From: JAGNRR01 sp965230665
GTDB taxonomy: Bacteria; Bacteroidota; Bacteroidia; Chitinophagales; Chitinophagaceae
Reading direction: 5' to 3'
Assembly: GCA_965230665.1 (NCBI GenBank)
Contig: CBDDLM010000005.1
Span: 1-64,000, forward strand
Length of the DNA stretch: 64,000 nucleotides
The notes under the pieces are model-generated. The model saw only the letters and a list, made by a program, of their open reading frames with translations. It had not been told where the DNA came from and made no database searches. Positions 34,058-42,172 of this stretch are shown here, piece after piece. The stretch's first letter is position 1. Every line of letters begins with the position of its first letter. A program made the translations under genes and the position numbers.

Positions 34058-37000
34058 TTAACCATGCCGGTTATCATTATTCTGGCTTAATGGTCTAAGT
34101 TTTCCGTTCATCACTTGCTCTGATAAAGTGAAAGAGTAATGACCCAATACATTGATATGACGGTAGACTAAAGGTGATAATCTTGATTCATTATCAGCTG
34201 AAATTGTCATTGAGCCTCGCAAATAATCTAAAGCGGATTGCATATAAATAGTATTCCATAAAATAACGGCGTTAGTCACTAAGCCAAGTGCACCTAATTG
34301 ATCTTCTTGTCCCTCTCGATACCGCTTTCTAATTTCACCACGCTGTCCATGACAAATCATTCGCGCAACCGCATGTCGTGCTTCACCGCGATTCAATTGT
34401 GTTAATATTTTTCGGCGATAATCTTCATTATCAATATAGTTGAGTAAATAAAGGGTTTTATTGATCCTGCCTACCTCTATAATCGCCTGTGTTAAACTCG
34501 ATGGGCGATCACTTTTCAACAGTGAGCGAATAAGCTCTGAAGCATGGATCATGCCGAGCTTAAGAGAGCCTGCAATTCGCATCATATCATCCCAATGTTG
34601 TTCAATTTTTTTCAACTGTATAACACCGCGTGCAATCGTATCGAGTAAACCATAATTGGCATTTTTATCGATACGCCAAAATACCGCTTCACCTGCATCC
34701 GCTAATCTGGGTGAAAATTGATACCCTAACAACCAAAATAAGCCAAACACAATATCACTGGTTCCCGTTGTATCGACCATAATTTCTGTTGGCTTTAATC
34801 CCGTTTGTTGCTCCAATAATCCCTCTAAAACAAATAATGAGTCTCTTAATGTACCAGGGATAACAATCCCATGAAAACCAGAATATTGATCAGAGATAAA
34901 GTTATACCAAGTGATCCCGCGATTAGCGCCAAAATATTTTTTATTATACCCTGCATGGACGGTTTTAATCGGTGTCACAAATCGCATACCATCGGCAGAT
35001 GCCACGTGACCACCACCCCATTTCTGTGCTAAGGATAGTGTGGATTGATAATCAACCAGTTTGACATTAGCTTGAACTAATGTTTCAGCACGAAGGTAGT
35101 TTTGCTTAACCCAACTCAAACGATGACGACTCAGTGCGGGAATATGGGATTTAACTAATGGCTCTAAACCGATATTACACGCTTCTGAAATCAGCATGGC
35201 ACAAATGCTCGTCGCTAAGTCATCCGCGCGTGCATTGGATTCACTCACATGAATAAATTCATCCAGAAAATGGGTATGAGCATGAATTTCAAGTAACAAC
35301 TCCGTTAAATCTACTTTGGGTAACAGCCCCATCACTTTGTCACTTAATTGTATTAAGCTTGCTGGCTCATCCAATTTATCAAGATTCGTAATGGTTAATG
35401 TTGTTCGTTTGCCAGCATTATCTAACTTAACGAAAGCATTATTGCCGAAATTGTTTGACACTTGTTTGTAGGTTTTATCGAGCTGGCTGGTTAAATGAGC
35501 AATTGCTTCATCTGGCTGAATATGATGTCCTAATGAGCGATAAATTTTTATCCGATTGGACTGCCAATCATTGTCTTGTAATAACTTCGCTCTCGGATCT
35601 CCCCAACGATCACTGTTTTCAATATACACATCTCTTCGTCGTAAACTATCTTGTAGCTTGTCAAGGAAACAGAGCGTATAACCTTTCTTTGTTATTCGGC
35701 CTTGTTCATCAAATACGAGTTTTTTCCATGGTTTACTAATAATACCTAAAGGAGGATCATCCAATATTTGTTTACGTGAACTGACTCGGTTGGCCAAATA
35801 TAAAAAAGCTTCATGTGTGATTAACCCAGCGGGCGCCGCTTGGATTTTAATGTCATTAAATAATCGGGGCAGTAAACGCTTTACTCGACTGTACTGCTCT
35901 AACATTTCTGTTTGAAAACCCTCATTTGAGGGACGTGCAATTGCATTAACTTGTTCGATGGATTGAGCCAGTTGAGTCTTAGATATTTTTTGATAAATCC
36001 TAGCTCTTAATTCGCTATCTTCGGTTTTTTCATCCAAGATTAATGAACAAATAGCCGCTAATTGAAGTGCTGATTGATCTAAGTCTTTCAGCGTTCGTAA
36101 ACGTTTCTTTTGATCGATGCGTTTAGCCTCATTCGTTATCTCTGTGAGTAACAAATCGAGAATATCGATGGCATCATCCAGTGCCAAGATTTCAAAACTT
36201 TTAACGAAAGCAACTAATAGAGCGATCCGTTTATTTTTAGGCATCCTTGCAATTTTATACACTGAAATAGTCCCCGCATATCGAGCCAAACTTTTTAGCC
36301 GCACCGGCGGGATGTGATTGAAATTGAGAGATTGGATATTAAAACGTTTTAATTGTTGGAAACGCTCTACAGCTAAAATAAAGGCTGGACTGCTAATCCT
36401 AACTGGCCCTTTGCGAAAATAATCAAACTGTGATGTTCGCTCACCTTCAGGTATTAAAAGTAAAGCTTCTAATTTTTCTTTTTGTGCTTCTGATGGCAGT
36501 GAGGCTAATCGTTTCCATAACTTATTCGTTGTTCTTTCACGAATTTCAGCAATTAATCTGGTTAATGTTGATACACCCGGTAACAGTATTTTATTTTGAA
36601 TGAGCCAAGCTGTTGCAAAGTCAAATATCATGCTAGGTCGTTCATTGTTCAGCCATGTACGAGTATAAAGTAATCGGCTTAAACGAAAACTCCAAGGAAA
36701 ATGATTGAACTCATGGTAGCCATAGTGTTGACGGATCAGTGCCGTATGCTCTCGCTTTGTTGTTTCTCTTTGTGCATAATTAGTGAGTACACCCAGATCA
36801 GTAATCGATAACTGTTTAGCAACAAAATATTGAACATTAATTGGCGTTACCGATAAATTAGAAAGAAATGTCCCTAAAAATCTAACCGTTGTTAAATGCA
36901 GTGCAAAACCTAACTTATTCTGATTACCTCGACGGTTAGTTATTAAGGCTTTATCAGCTTCATCAAGATGAAAATAACGAATGAGTTGAATATCATTAGG

Positions 37001-37060
37001 CTCACCACAAAACTGACCATATTGTGCTTTTTGCTCTTTTGTTAAGAAATCAACTGCCAT
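34058..37060 (-). CDS. tnpA: Tn3-family transposase TnpA
   Basis: 1000 residues, the full length for the family. N-terminal MAVDFLTKEQKAQYGQF; catalytic region with SADGMRF (first Asp, about residue 690), VDTTGTSDIVFGLFWLLGYQFSPRLAD (second Asp, about 764-790) and REGQEDQLGALGLVTNAVILWNTIY (Glu, about 915-940). No frameshift. Divergent from tnpR with the res region between, which is the Tn3-subgroup arrangement. Confidence 0.96.
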   Translation of the reverse strand: MAVDFLTKEQKAQYGQFCGEPNDIQLIRYFHLDEADKALITNRRGNQNKLGFALHLTTVRFLGTFLSNLSVTPINVQYFVAKQLSITDLGVLTNYAQRETTKREHTALIRQHYGYHEFNHFPWSFRLSRLLYTRTWLNNERPSMIFDFATAWLIQNKILLPGVSTLTRLIAEIRERTTNKLWKRLASLPSEAQKEKLEALLLIPEGERTSQFDYFRKGPVRISSPAFILAVERFQQLKRFNIQSLNFNHIPPVRLKSLARYAGTISVYKIARMPKNKRIALLVAFVKSFEILALDDAIDILDLLLTEITNEAKRIDQKKRLRTLKDLDQSALQLAAICSLILDEKTEDSELRARIYQKISKTQLAQSIEQVNAIARPSNEGFQTEMLEQYSRVKRLLPRLFNDIKIQAAPAGLITHEAFLYLANRVSSRKQILDDPPLGIISKPWKKLVFDEQGRITKKGYTLCFLDKLQDSLRRRDVYIENSDRWGDPRAKLLQDNDWQSNRIKIYRSLGHHIQPDEAIAHLTSQLDKTYKQVSNNFGNNAFVKLDNAGKRTTLTITNLDKLDEPASLIQLSDKVMGLLPKVDLTELLLEIHAHTHFLDEFIHVSESNARADDLATSICAMLISEACNIGLEPLVKSHIPALSRHRLSWVKQNYLRAETLVQANVKLVDYQSTLSLAQKWGGGHVASADGMRFVTPIKTVHAGYNKKYFGANRGITWYNFISDQYSGFHGIVIPGTLRDSLFVLEGLLEQQTGLKPTEIMVDTTGTSDIVFGLFWLLGYQFSPRLADAGEAVFWRIDKNANYGLLDTIARGVIQLKKIEQHWDDMMRIAGSLKLGMIHASELIRSLLKSDRPSSLTQAIIEVGRINKTLYLLNYIDNEDYRRKILTQLNRGEARHAVARMICHGQRGEIRKRYREGQEDQLGALGLVTNAVILWNTIYMQSALDYLRGSMTISADNESRLSPLVYRHINVLGHYSFTLSEQVMNGKLRPLSQNNDNRHG

Positions 37061-37077
37061 TTTAGAGAGTATTATAT

Positions 37078-37191
37078 TGTCTACTAATTTATAAGTTTGT
37101 AGACATATTATTTCAATCGGATTACTATGTCTATAAAATCGTATTCGATGTACTTAATAGACACTTTGTCTATTAATCGAATTAGGAGACT
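37078..37191. other. res recombination site between tnpA and tnpR
   Basis: Three subsites built from TGTCTA / TAGACA arms. Site I is 37078-37105 (28 bp, the crossover type). Site II is 37128-37163 (36 bp). Site III starts at 37167 with TGTCTATTAATCG and has a degenerate right arm near 37186-37191. The number, order and lengths fit a resolvase-bound res. The region also holds the promoters of both genes. Confidence 0.85.
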
Positions 37192-37199
37192 CTATTAGG

Positions 37200-37751
37200 A
37201 TGCGCCTCTTTGGTTATGCTCGTGTTTCTACAAGCCAACAATCTCTAGACATTCAGGTTAATGCACTCAAGAGTGAAGGTGTTAAATCCAGCCGAATTTT
37301 TACTGACAAACTTTCTGGTGACAAAATTGATAGAGCTGGATTAAAACTTCTAAGAGTCAAAGTTGAAGAAGGCGATGTTATCCTAGTAAAAAAATTAGAT
37401 CGCTTGGGTCGAGATACGGCAGATATGATCCAGCTAATCAAAGAGTTTGATAGCATCGGTGTGGCTATTCGTTTTTTAGACGATGGGATTAGCACTGAAG
37501 GTACTATGGGAAAAATGGTTGTTACCATTCTTGCTGCGGTTGCTCAAGCGGAACGTCAACGTATTTTAGAGAGAACTAATGAAGGCCGAATTGAAGCTAA
37601 AGCCAAAGGGGTTAAATTTGGACGGAAAAGAACAGTCGATAGAAAAAAAGTACAAACCTTAAATGCTCAGGGTGTTGGTGCAACGGAAATTTCAAGATTA
37701 ACTGGGGCTGGTCGTTCAACCGTTTATAAGTTGCTTAAGGAAGAAACCTAG
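37200..37751 (+). CDS. tnpR: Tn3-family resolvase TnpR (serine recombinase)
   Basis: 183 residues. The catalytic serine is in YARVSTSQQSLDIQ (Ser10). DRLGRDTADM and AVAQAERQRILERTNEG are the conserved catalytic-domain and E-helix motifs. The C-terminal helix-turn-helix is GVGATEISRLTGAGRSTVYKLL (about 158-179). The start ATG has AGGAG ahead. Resolves cointegrates at the adjacent res site. Confidence 0.95.
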   Translation: MRLFGYARVSTSQQSLDIQVNALKSEGVKSSRIFTDKLSGDKIDRAGLKLLRVKVEEGDVILVKKLDRLGRDTADMIQLIKEFDSIGVAIRFLDDGISTEGTMGKMVVTILAAVAQAERQRILERTNEGRIEAKAKGVKFGRKRTVDRKKVQTLNAQGVGATEISRLTGAGRSTVYKLLKEET

Positions 37752-37787
37752 AAAAGTGTAGTAGAAAAGTGCAATTAAAGGCGAATC

Positions 37788-37825
37788 GTTAGCGTACGTT
37801 TTCGTACCATTGGGCTTCAAACCCC
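37788..37825. repeat. Right 38-bp terminal repeat of the Tn3-type transposon
   Basis: Exact complement of the two left ends (23585-23622 and 27020-27057). Its outer CCCC is followed directly by GTTAAAAACACG, which is sequence from inside the RHH antitoxin gene. Confidence 0.92.
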
Positions 37826-37946
37826 GTTAAAAACACGTCGATTTTTCAAGGAGCGTGGAAAAAACGCTGATATTGATAAGGCGCTTGAGATTTTGTCTTC
37901 CTTGCCATCAGATGAGACGCCACAAAAAGGCGATGAGTTAAGCTGA
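37826..37946 (+). pseudogene. 3' fragment of a second RHH antitoxin gene
   Basis: Forty codons from LKTRRFF to GDELS and the stop, nearly identical to the end of the intact antitoxin at 23259-23501 (for example ETPQKG versus EAPQKG). The 5' part and the PIN toxin partner are missing on this side, removed by the transposon right end. Confidence 0.88.
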
Positions 37947-38028
37947 TTTAAACAAATGGTCGCTTATTTTGACTCATCTCCGATCTGAAGGAAGGAGAGG
38001 GTCAACTCCCACGTGTCATCTCCATAAT
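37826..38028. repeat. Right copy of the ~203-bp flanking direct repeat
   Basis: Homologous to 23381-23584. Here it runs on without interruption into the abrB-type gene, showing the undisturbed order antitoxin tail, hairpin, abrB tail. Confidence 0.9.
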
Positions 38029-38220
38029 TTCATCAGTAGACAAACCTTTTTTCTTGATTCCACGAATCACTTTAAATGGATCATCTCGACTAACATTGAC
38101 CAGTTGAACTGTTTTATTGATTGAAACAAATTCAACTTCACTTTCTCCAGGTTTAATATCCAGCATTTCTCGAATATGCTTTGGTATTAATACCTGACCT
38201 TTTGTTGTTACTGTACTCAT
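38002..38220 (-). CDS. AbrB/MazE-type antitoxin, orphan
   Basis: 72 residues: MSTVTTKGQVLIPKHIREML is the swapped-hairpin AbrB DNA-binding domain, followed by VEFVSINKTVQLVNV and a short toxin-binding tail ending EIMEMTRGS. Such antitoxins are normally followed by a PIN or MazF-type toxin. Here the downstream side holds only the antitoxin tail of another pair and the transposon end, so the cognate toxin is missing. In the left repeat only its last ten codons survive. Confidence 0.85.
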   Translation of the reverse strand: MSTVTTKGQVLIPKHIREMLDIKPGESEVEFVSINKTVQLVNVSRDDPFKVIRGIKKKGLSTDEIMEMTRGS

Positions 38221-38337
38221 TTTAAACTACCTTGCATTGAAAAATGTGTTACTCAATATGTAATAGTACAACGCCTGAAGGTAACACTTTCAAGAACATT
38301 ATGTAATATATTGTTTCATTTGACTTTTAAATATATA

Positions 38338-38353
38338 CTACTCATATGAGTAG
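38338..38353. promoter_or_regulatory. 16-bp palindrome across the umuC-like start codon
   Basis: CTACTCATATGAGTAG is perfectly symmetrical and contains the ATG at 38346. It could be an operator or an RNA hairpin that hides the start codon. It does not match the LexA box pattern CTG-N10-CAG. Confidence 0.45.
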
Positions 38354-39584
38354 CTGTTCAAATAAGTCAAAAATATGGCCTCGTGCTATCTTGCTCGTTG
38401 ATATGAATGCGTTTTTTGCATCCGTAGAGCAACGAGACTTCCCTGAGCTGCGCGCAAAACCCATTGCAGTAACCAATGGCACATTGGGGAGCTGCATCAT
38501 TACTTGCTCATATGAAGCCCGGGCGTATGGTATTAAAACAGGTATGCGTGTAAAGGAAGCTAAAGCTCTCTGCCCAGGGTTGATTCAGCGGCCAGCTCGA
38601 CCAAGGGTTTATTCGACCGTTTCGAAATCAATCATGGAAGCCCTGGCTAACTATGTCAGCCCTGATATTGAGGTTTTTTCTGTTGATGAAGCCTTCATTG
38701 ATGTAACCGATAGCCAAAGGTTTATCGGCAGTCCCCAGGAGCTTGGTAGACTTGCCAAAGACATTGTGTTGAAAGTGTCGGGCTGTCTGAGTTCTGTTGG
38801 TGTGTCTGGTGACAAAACAACGGCTAAATTTGCAGCAAAACAGAATAAGCCGAATGGATTAACGATCATTGAACCCTGGAATGCTGAAAAAATATTAAAC
38901 CCTGTTAAAGTGCAAGAACTATGCGGCATCAACAATGGCATTCAATCATTTTTAAATGAAAGGGGTGTTTTCACATGCGGAGACATGAAGAAAATACCCA
39001 TTAGCGTCCTGGGTGAGAGGTTCGGTAATATCGGTCGAAGAATTTGGCTCATGGCTCAAGGCAAGGATATTGACAAGGTTAAACCTAATATTGAACCACC
39101 AAAATCAATAGGGCATGGAAAGGTACTACCCCCTGATACCAGGCAATCAAAAACAATACGCACTTTTCTGTATCATATGTGTGACAAAGTGGCTTTTCGG
39201 TTGAGGAAACATGATATGCAATCCAATCACTTTTTTGTGGGACTTCGATTAAAAGAACAATGGATGAAAACAAAGTTTCGCACCGTTCCAACCAACACTA
39301 CACAAATAATATACAAAAAAGTCAGCCAGTTTATCGATGATAACTGGCGAGGGCAGGGCGTATTTGCCGTCCAGGTCACAGCCTTAAACCCAACATCAAA
39401 CAAGGGACAAAAAGATTTGTTCTTTGATGCACAAACATCACCGATTGATATCGTGACAGATAAAATTAATGAAAAGTTTGGTCAATATTCGGTAACTAAA
39501 GCCTGCCTCATGGAACGCTCAGAAATGCCGGATGTCATAGCCCCAGCATGGAAGCCCGATGGTCACAGACAAACCATAGAGTAG
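38346..39584 (+). CDS. umuC: Y-family DNA polymerase, UmuC-like
   Basis: 412-residue translesion polymerase. Motifs: ILLVDMNAFFASVEQRDFPEL (about 16-36, first metal-binding Asp), CSYEARAYGIKTGMRVKEAKALCP (about 55-78), and EVFSVDEAFIDVT (about 107-119, catalytic SVDE). A QKDLFF string near residues 354-359 resembles a beta-clamp-binding motif. No umuD lies beside it, unlike the usual umuDC pair. It is followed 11 bases later by a SRAP-like gene, making a two-gene DNA-damage module. It could also be called DinB/ImpB-like; the polymerase class itself is secure. Confidence 0.9.
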   Translation: MSSCSNKSKIWPRAILLVDMNAFFASVEQRDFPELRAKPIAVTNGTLGSCIITCSYEARAYGIKTGMRVKEAKALCPGLIQRPARPRVYSTVSKSIMEALANYVSPDIEVFSVDEAFIDVTDSQRFIGSPQELGRLAKDIVLKVSGCLSSVGVSGDKTTAKFAAKQNKPNGLTIIEPWNAEKILNPVKVQELCGINNGIQSFLNERGVFTCGDMKKIPISVLGERFGNIGRRIWLMAQGKDIDKVKPNIEPPKSIGHGKVLPPDTRQSKTIRTFLYHMCDKVAFRLRKHDMQSNHFFVGLRLKEQWMKTKFRTVPTNTTQIIYKKVSQFIDDNWRGQGVFAVQVTALNPTSNKGQKDLFFDAQTSPIDIVTDKINEKFGQYSVTKACLMERSEMPDVIAPAWKPDGHRQTIE

Positions 39585-39595
39585 GGCTATGTATC

Positions 39596-40027
39596 ATGTG
39601 TGGCGGTGTCTATTATCAATTTAATAAAGAGGATATTCGGATTTATTTTCCGAATCCTAAAGCTATGCTGCCTGTGATAAAGAAGGACAAAAGCATTATT
39701 TTATTACCCTGGGGGAGAAGGGAAAAGCAACGGGGCAATTTGCCACTAGGCGGCTGGGCAAGGCATGAATCAATTCACAAAGGAACCTGGGACAAATGGT
39801 TTCCAACACCTGTTAAAATTCCCATTAAGCAATTTATGGAAAAAGATATCGAGGGAAATAGCCATTGGTTCGATTTAACCAAGGGGCAATTTGTTCAAGG
39901 GTTAGTTGCAACCAACAGGGATGAAAAAAGGATCTATGTTGTCACTGTAACACCTGAAGACACAGCAGCTATTCATCATCGATGGCCCAGGGTTTTGAGT
40001 GGGAGTGTTGAGGGCAATTGTTCTTGA
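39596..40027 (+). CDS. Small SRAP/HMCES-like abasic-site protein
   Basis: 143 residues from ATG 39596, which puts Cys at position 2 (MCGGVYYQF), the catalytic Cys of SOS-response-associated peptidase (YedK/HMCES) proteins after Met removal. An ATG at 39548 would bury it and is rejected. Further family features are LPLGGWARHES (about 47-57) and AIHHRWPRVLSG (about 125-136), matching the His-x-R-x-P-V-x-L block with the catalytic His. The usual size is near 220 residues, so this is a compact variant, perhaps phage- or plasmid-type. The pairing with a UmuC-like gene supports a role in damage tolerance. Confidence 0.72.
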   Translation: MCGGVYYQFNKEDIRIYFPNPKAMLPVIKKDKSIILLPWGRREKQRGNLPLGGWARHESIHKGTWDKWFPTPVKIPIKQFMEKDIEGNSHWFDLTKGQFVQGLVATNRDEKRIYVVTVTPEDTAAIHHRWPRVLSGSVEGNCS

Positions 40028-40634
40028 AATGAAGCATTTTTTTAAATCATCCACTGAACACTTTTTAACTAACCCATGCCCTGGATAAAACACTTTTCTG
40101 TTATTTTTTCATTGCACAGAAAAAAAATATAAAACACAACATATAGTCCTTGATAAATCCAGAGGCAGATTTTATAGTAGTCTTGGGCTTGAATATATCA
40201 TAGTCCATTTATATAAATTTATGGGAGAGCCAAGTGTGTGAGACACTTGGCTCAAAGCGCTATTAAATAGCGGTTCGTGATGAACTCTGTTTTCAGCCTC
40301 CTATAAATTGTCCATTTTTTACAATTAAGTAGAGGTACGTATATTTGTTTTATTTAATGTCACCCATCAAGAGGCGAATCAAAAAATCAAAAATTATTTT
40401 GATAATCATATTATATATATCAAGATTTTATAACATGATTCGTGATTTTTTTGATTAAAATTAATCACTTAGTTGCTATTGTATACGTTATAATTTTTTA
40501 TAATGTATGCAATACGCAGATTGCTGCAATCACTCACACAGTCTATACGATCCTTTTTTTAAAAAAAAGAGTTTTCGAAAAATATTTTTTCCGATCTTAG
40601 ATTTTTAAAAAAAGCGAATAAAAAAAAATAAATA
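40028..40634. other. Structured non-coding stretch of 600 bases
   Basis: No gene. Two perfect hairpins stand side by side: GAGCCAAGTGT-gtgag-ACACTTGGCTC at 40227-40253 and CGCTATT-A-AATAGCG at 40258-40272. Further right, GAATCAAAAAATCA near 40376 and TGATTTTTTTGATT near 40444 can pair over about 80 bases. The strongly A+T-rich tail (40480-40634) could be a DNA-unwinding or bent region. It may hold an origin, a transfer origin or a small RNA gene; none is recognised. Confidence 0.45.
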
Positions 40635-40656
40635 AAGCCGTATTTTCATACGGCTT
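40635..40656 (-). terminator. Intrinsic terminator of the 345-residue gene
   Basis: AAGCCGTAT-tttc-ATACGGCTT; on the minus strand the hairpin is followed by TATTTATTTTTTTT. It lies 22 bases after the stop of the leftward gene at 40678. The stem sequence GCCGTAT is shared with the terminator at 63700-63725. Confidence 0.8.
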
Positions 40657-40677
40657 AGGGTGGGTTTTGCCTTTGAT

Positions 40678-41715
40678 TTAATCAATTGACTTTAAAGCCT
40701 CAAGATAAGGTTTAATAGTATTGTTGTATGAACCAATGGCATTGGGTGTCATTTTACGAACCCAAGCAGTTTGATATCGTGACCACTTAAAACCATTACT
40801 TTTTAAAAGACTGCGAATTTCTTCATTCGGCTTACCTTCAAAAGTAATTGCTATCTGCTGCTTATCACTAATACCCACTGATGCACATTGAAACGTATCA
40901 TCAATATCCATCTTTTGGATGCATGAGATTGATTGAAGCCTACCTTTCAAACGTCTTATTTCTGCGCCAGTATTGGTTAAAGCATAAGAAGGGAAAGGCA
41001 CAACACCTCTCCAATCAGGTTTTAATAATAGCTCAACTTTTTCGCTTGAATATCCAGAGTATGCCATCAATTCAGCTACGCATTCGGTATGTTTTTCATT
41101 CGATATTTTATCTGTTCTTTTTTTGTAATACCTGCGCGTAATTTTATTGATTTCTTTCATCATTTCTTTTGATTTTTCCAGACCTTCAATTTTATCCTTA
41201 ATTTTGTCTATTGCTTTTGGATCATTTGAGGCAATAGCGGAACCATCACCCCAGGGCAATAATTGTCTCACTATTCGTTTAATGCTCTTTTTTTGAAACT
41301 TGCCAATATTATCATAATGAGCTTGCGCCCAGTTCATGCGTTTCTCATTCCTTGCAACTGGAAAATTTGCAGGCCCAGTTATCATTGCCGACATCACAGA
41401 GCTATGACTATGCAAATAACTTTCATAACGTGTCTTTAACCCCTCCCGATGATCAATAAACCAGTCATCTATTACTTGAGGGTAATCTTCAGCCAATTCA
41501 ACGTTTCTTTTTTTTGCACGCTCTGCAATTTTCTTAACCCTGTTCAAATCATTTAATAAACAAACTGCATATTCTGATTTGATTAATGAGGCTGCTCTAT
41601 CAGGGGAGTGTGATGTTGCGTAATATGCTCTTTCAGCCAAACCTTGAGAGATATCATTAAAATAGGGTTCTATTTCTGGAAGTTCGTTTAATCGTCTTTT
41701 GTTGTATTCGTTCAT
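40678..41715 (-). CDS. Mobile-element protein with C-terminal LKSNGFKWS...W motif
   Basis: 345 residues. The N-terminal two thirds are charged and helical (AERAYYATSHSPDRAASLIKSEYAVCLLNDLNRVKKIAERAKKR; later LLPWGDGSAIASNDPKAIDKIKDKIE). The C-terminal segment ITFEGKPNEEIRSLLKSNGFKWSRYQTAWVRKMTPNA (about 290-326) is a small domain often found at the end of plasmid and phage proteins of the DUF3560 or anti-restriction neighbourhood. I do not know its biochemical role. The start ATG 41715 follows AGGAGCG. Its 5' leader contains RNA candidate copy B, and a terminator follows. Confidence 0.6.
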   Translation of the reverse strand: MNEYNKRRLNELPEIEPYFNDISQGLAERAYYATSHSPDRAASLIKSEYAVCLLNDLNRVKKIAERAKKRNVELAEDYPQVIDDWFIDHREGLKTRYESYLHSHSSVMSAMITGPANFPVARNEKRMNWAQAHYDNIGKFQKKSIKRIVRQLLPWGDGSAIASNDPKAIDKIKDKIEGLEKSKEMMKEINKITRRYYKKRTDKISNEKHTECVAELMAYSGYSSEKVELLLKPDWRGVVPFPSYALTNTGAEIRRLKGRLQSISCIQKMDIDDTFQCASVGISDKQQIAITFEGKPNEEIRSLLKSNGFKWSRYQTAWVRKMTPNAIGSYNNTIKPYLEALKSID

Positions 41716-41747
41716 TTTTTCGCTCCTAAGTAGGTTAGTTAAAACAC

Positions 41748-41969
41748 AACCCCCTCTGGGGTTGAAAACCCCAAGAAAAAAGCGAGTAAAACGAGCGCAA
41801 ACAGACGTCTAAGAAAAATTGCAAGTGCTCTCGTGGGTGACTGCCAGAAATTATCGAAATATAAATTTCGCAATAATTTCAGCAGGAGAGAGTGCTTGTT
41901 ATTTTGATGAGTCTGTTACAATTTAAATCTACCCAGAGGGGGAGATGCAAAAAATATGGCGCTTGCGCC
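41748..41969 (-). ncRNA. Structured 5' leader RNA candidate, copy B
   Basis: Same order of parts as copy A on the minus strand: GGCGC hairpin with following T run (41958-41969 region), CCCCCTCTGGG (complement of 41932-41942), a variable middle, then GGGGTT-TTC-AACCCC-AGA-GGGGGTT ending about 33 bases before the start codon. The long-range pair is 11 bp here against 10 bp in copy A: both strands gained one base. The middle contains its own hairpin, GAAATTAT...ATAATTTC (41848-41880), absent in copy A. Copy A is upstream of a different gene. Confidence 0.6.
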
Positions 41970-42004
41970 TTCCTTTAATAATTACAAAATAAGTTTCCCA
42001 CAAT

Positions 42005-42091
42005 GTGGAAAATACTGCACCTTTTAAGGGTTTCGTATTTACACACAGTGATGGAAAAGTGCCTAAATTTAAGGATAAAAACATGTCTTAA
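42005..42091 (+). pseudogene. Second remnant of the DUF7453-like repeat family
   Basis: The frame reads VENTAPFKGFVFTHSDGKVP and stops at MS. It aligns with VDNTSPLFNSALTHNDGKV at 19618-19710, and the DNA itself is similar (ACACACAGTGATGGAAAAGTG versus ACACACAATGATGGAAAAGTG, one change). These look like C-terminal ends of decayed secreted repeat proteins. Confidence 0.4.
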
Positions 42092-42172
42092 AGTATGAAA
42101 TACCCTAAAATAACATTTTAGGATATTTCATTTTCCACTCTCATTCCTAAAATTAGCAGTACATACATTGCA

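Larger units (their letters stand above)
27020..37825. mobile_element. Tn3-family transposon carrying a copper/silver efflux operon
   Basis: A 10.8-kb unit bounded by perfect 38-bp inverted repeats. From left: a DUF3347 protein, RND pump, membrane fusion protein, outer-membrane factor and Cys-rich protein (all leftward), then tnpA, res and tnpR. All transposition parts look intact. Because an identical outer left end exists at 23585, transposase could also mobilise 23585-37825 (14.2 kb) as a larger unit. The missing target duplication indicates later recombination at one or both ends. Confidence 0.88.

Noticed and set aside
38600..38941. Minus-strand ORF within the umuC-like gene
   Set aside because: Fully inside a conserved coding region on the other strand; no start signal or homology.
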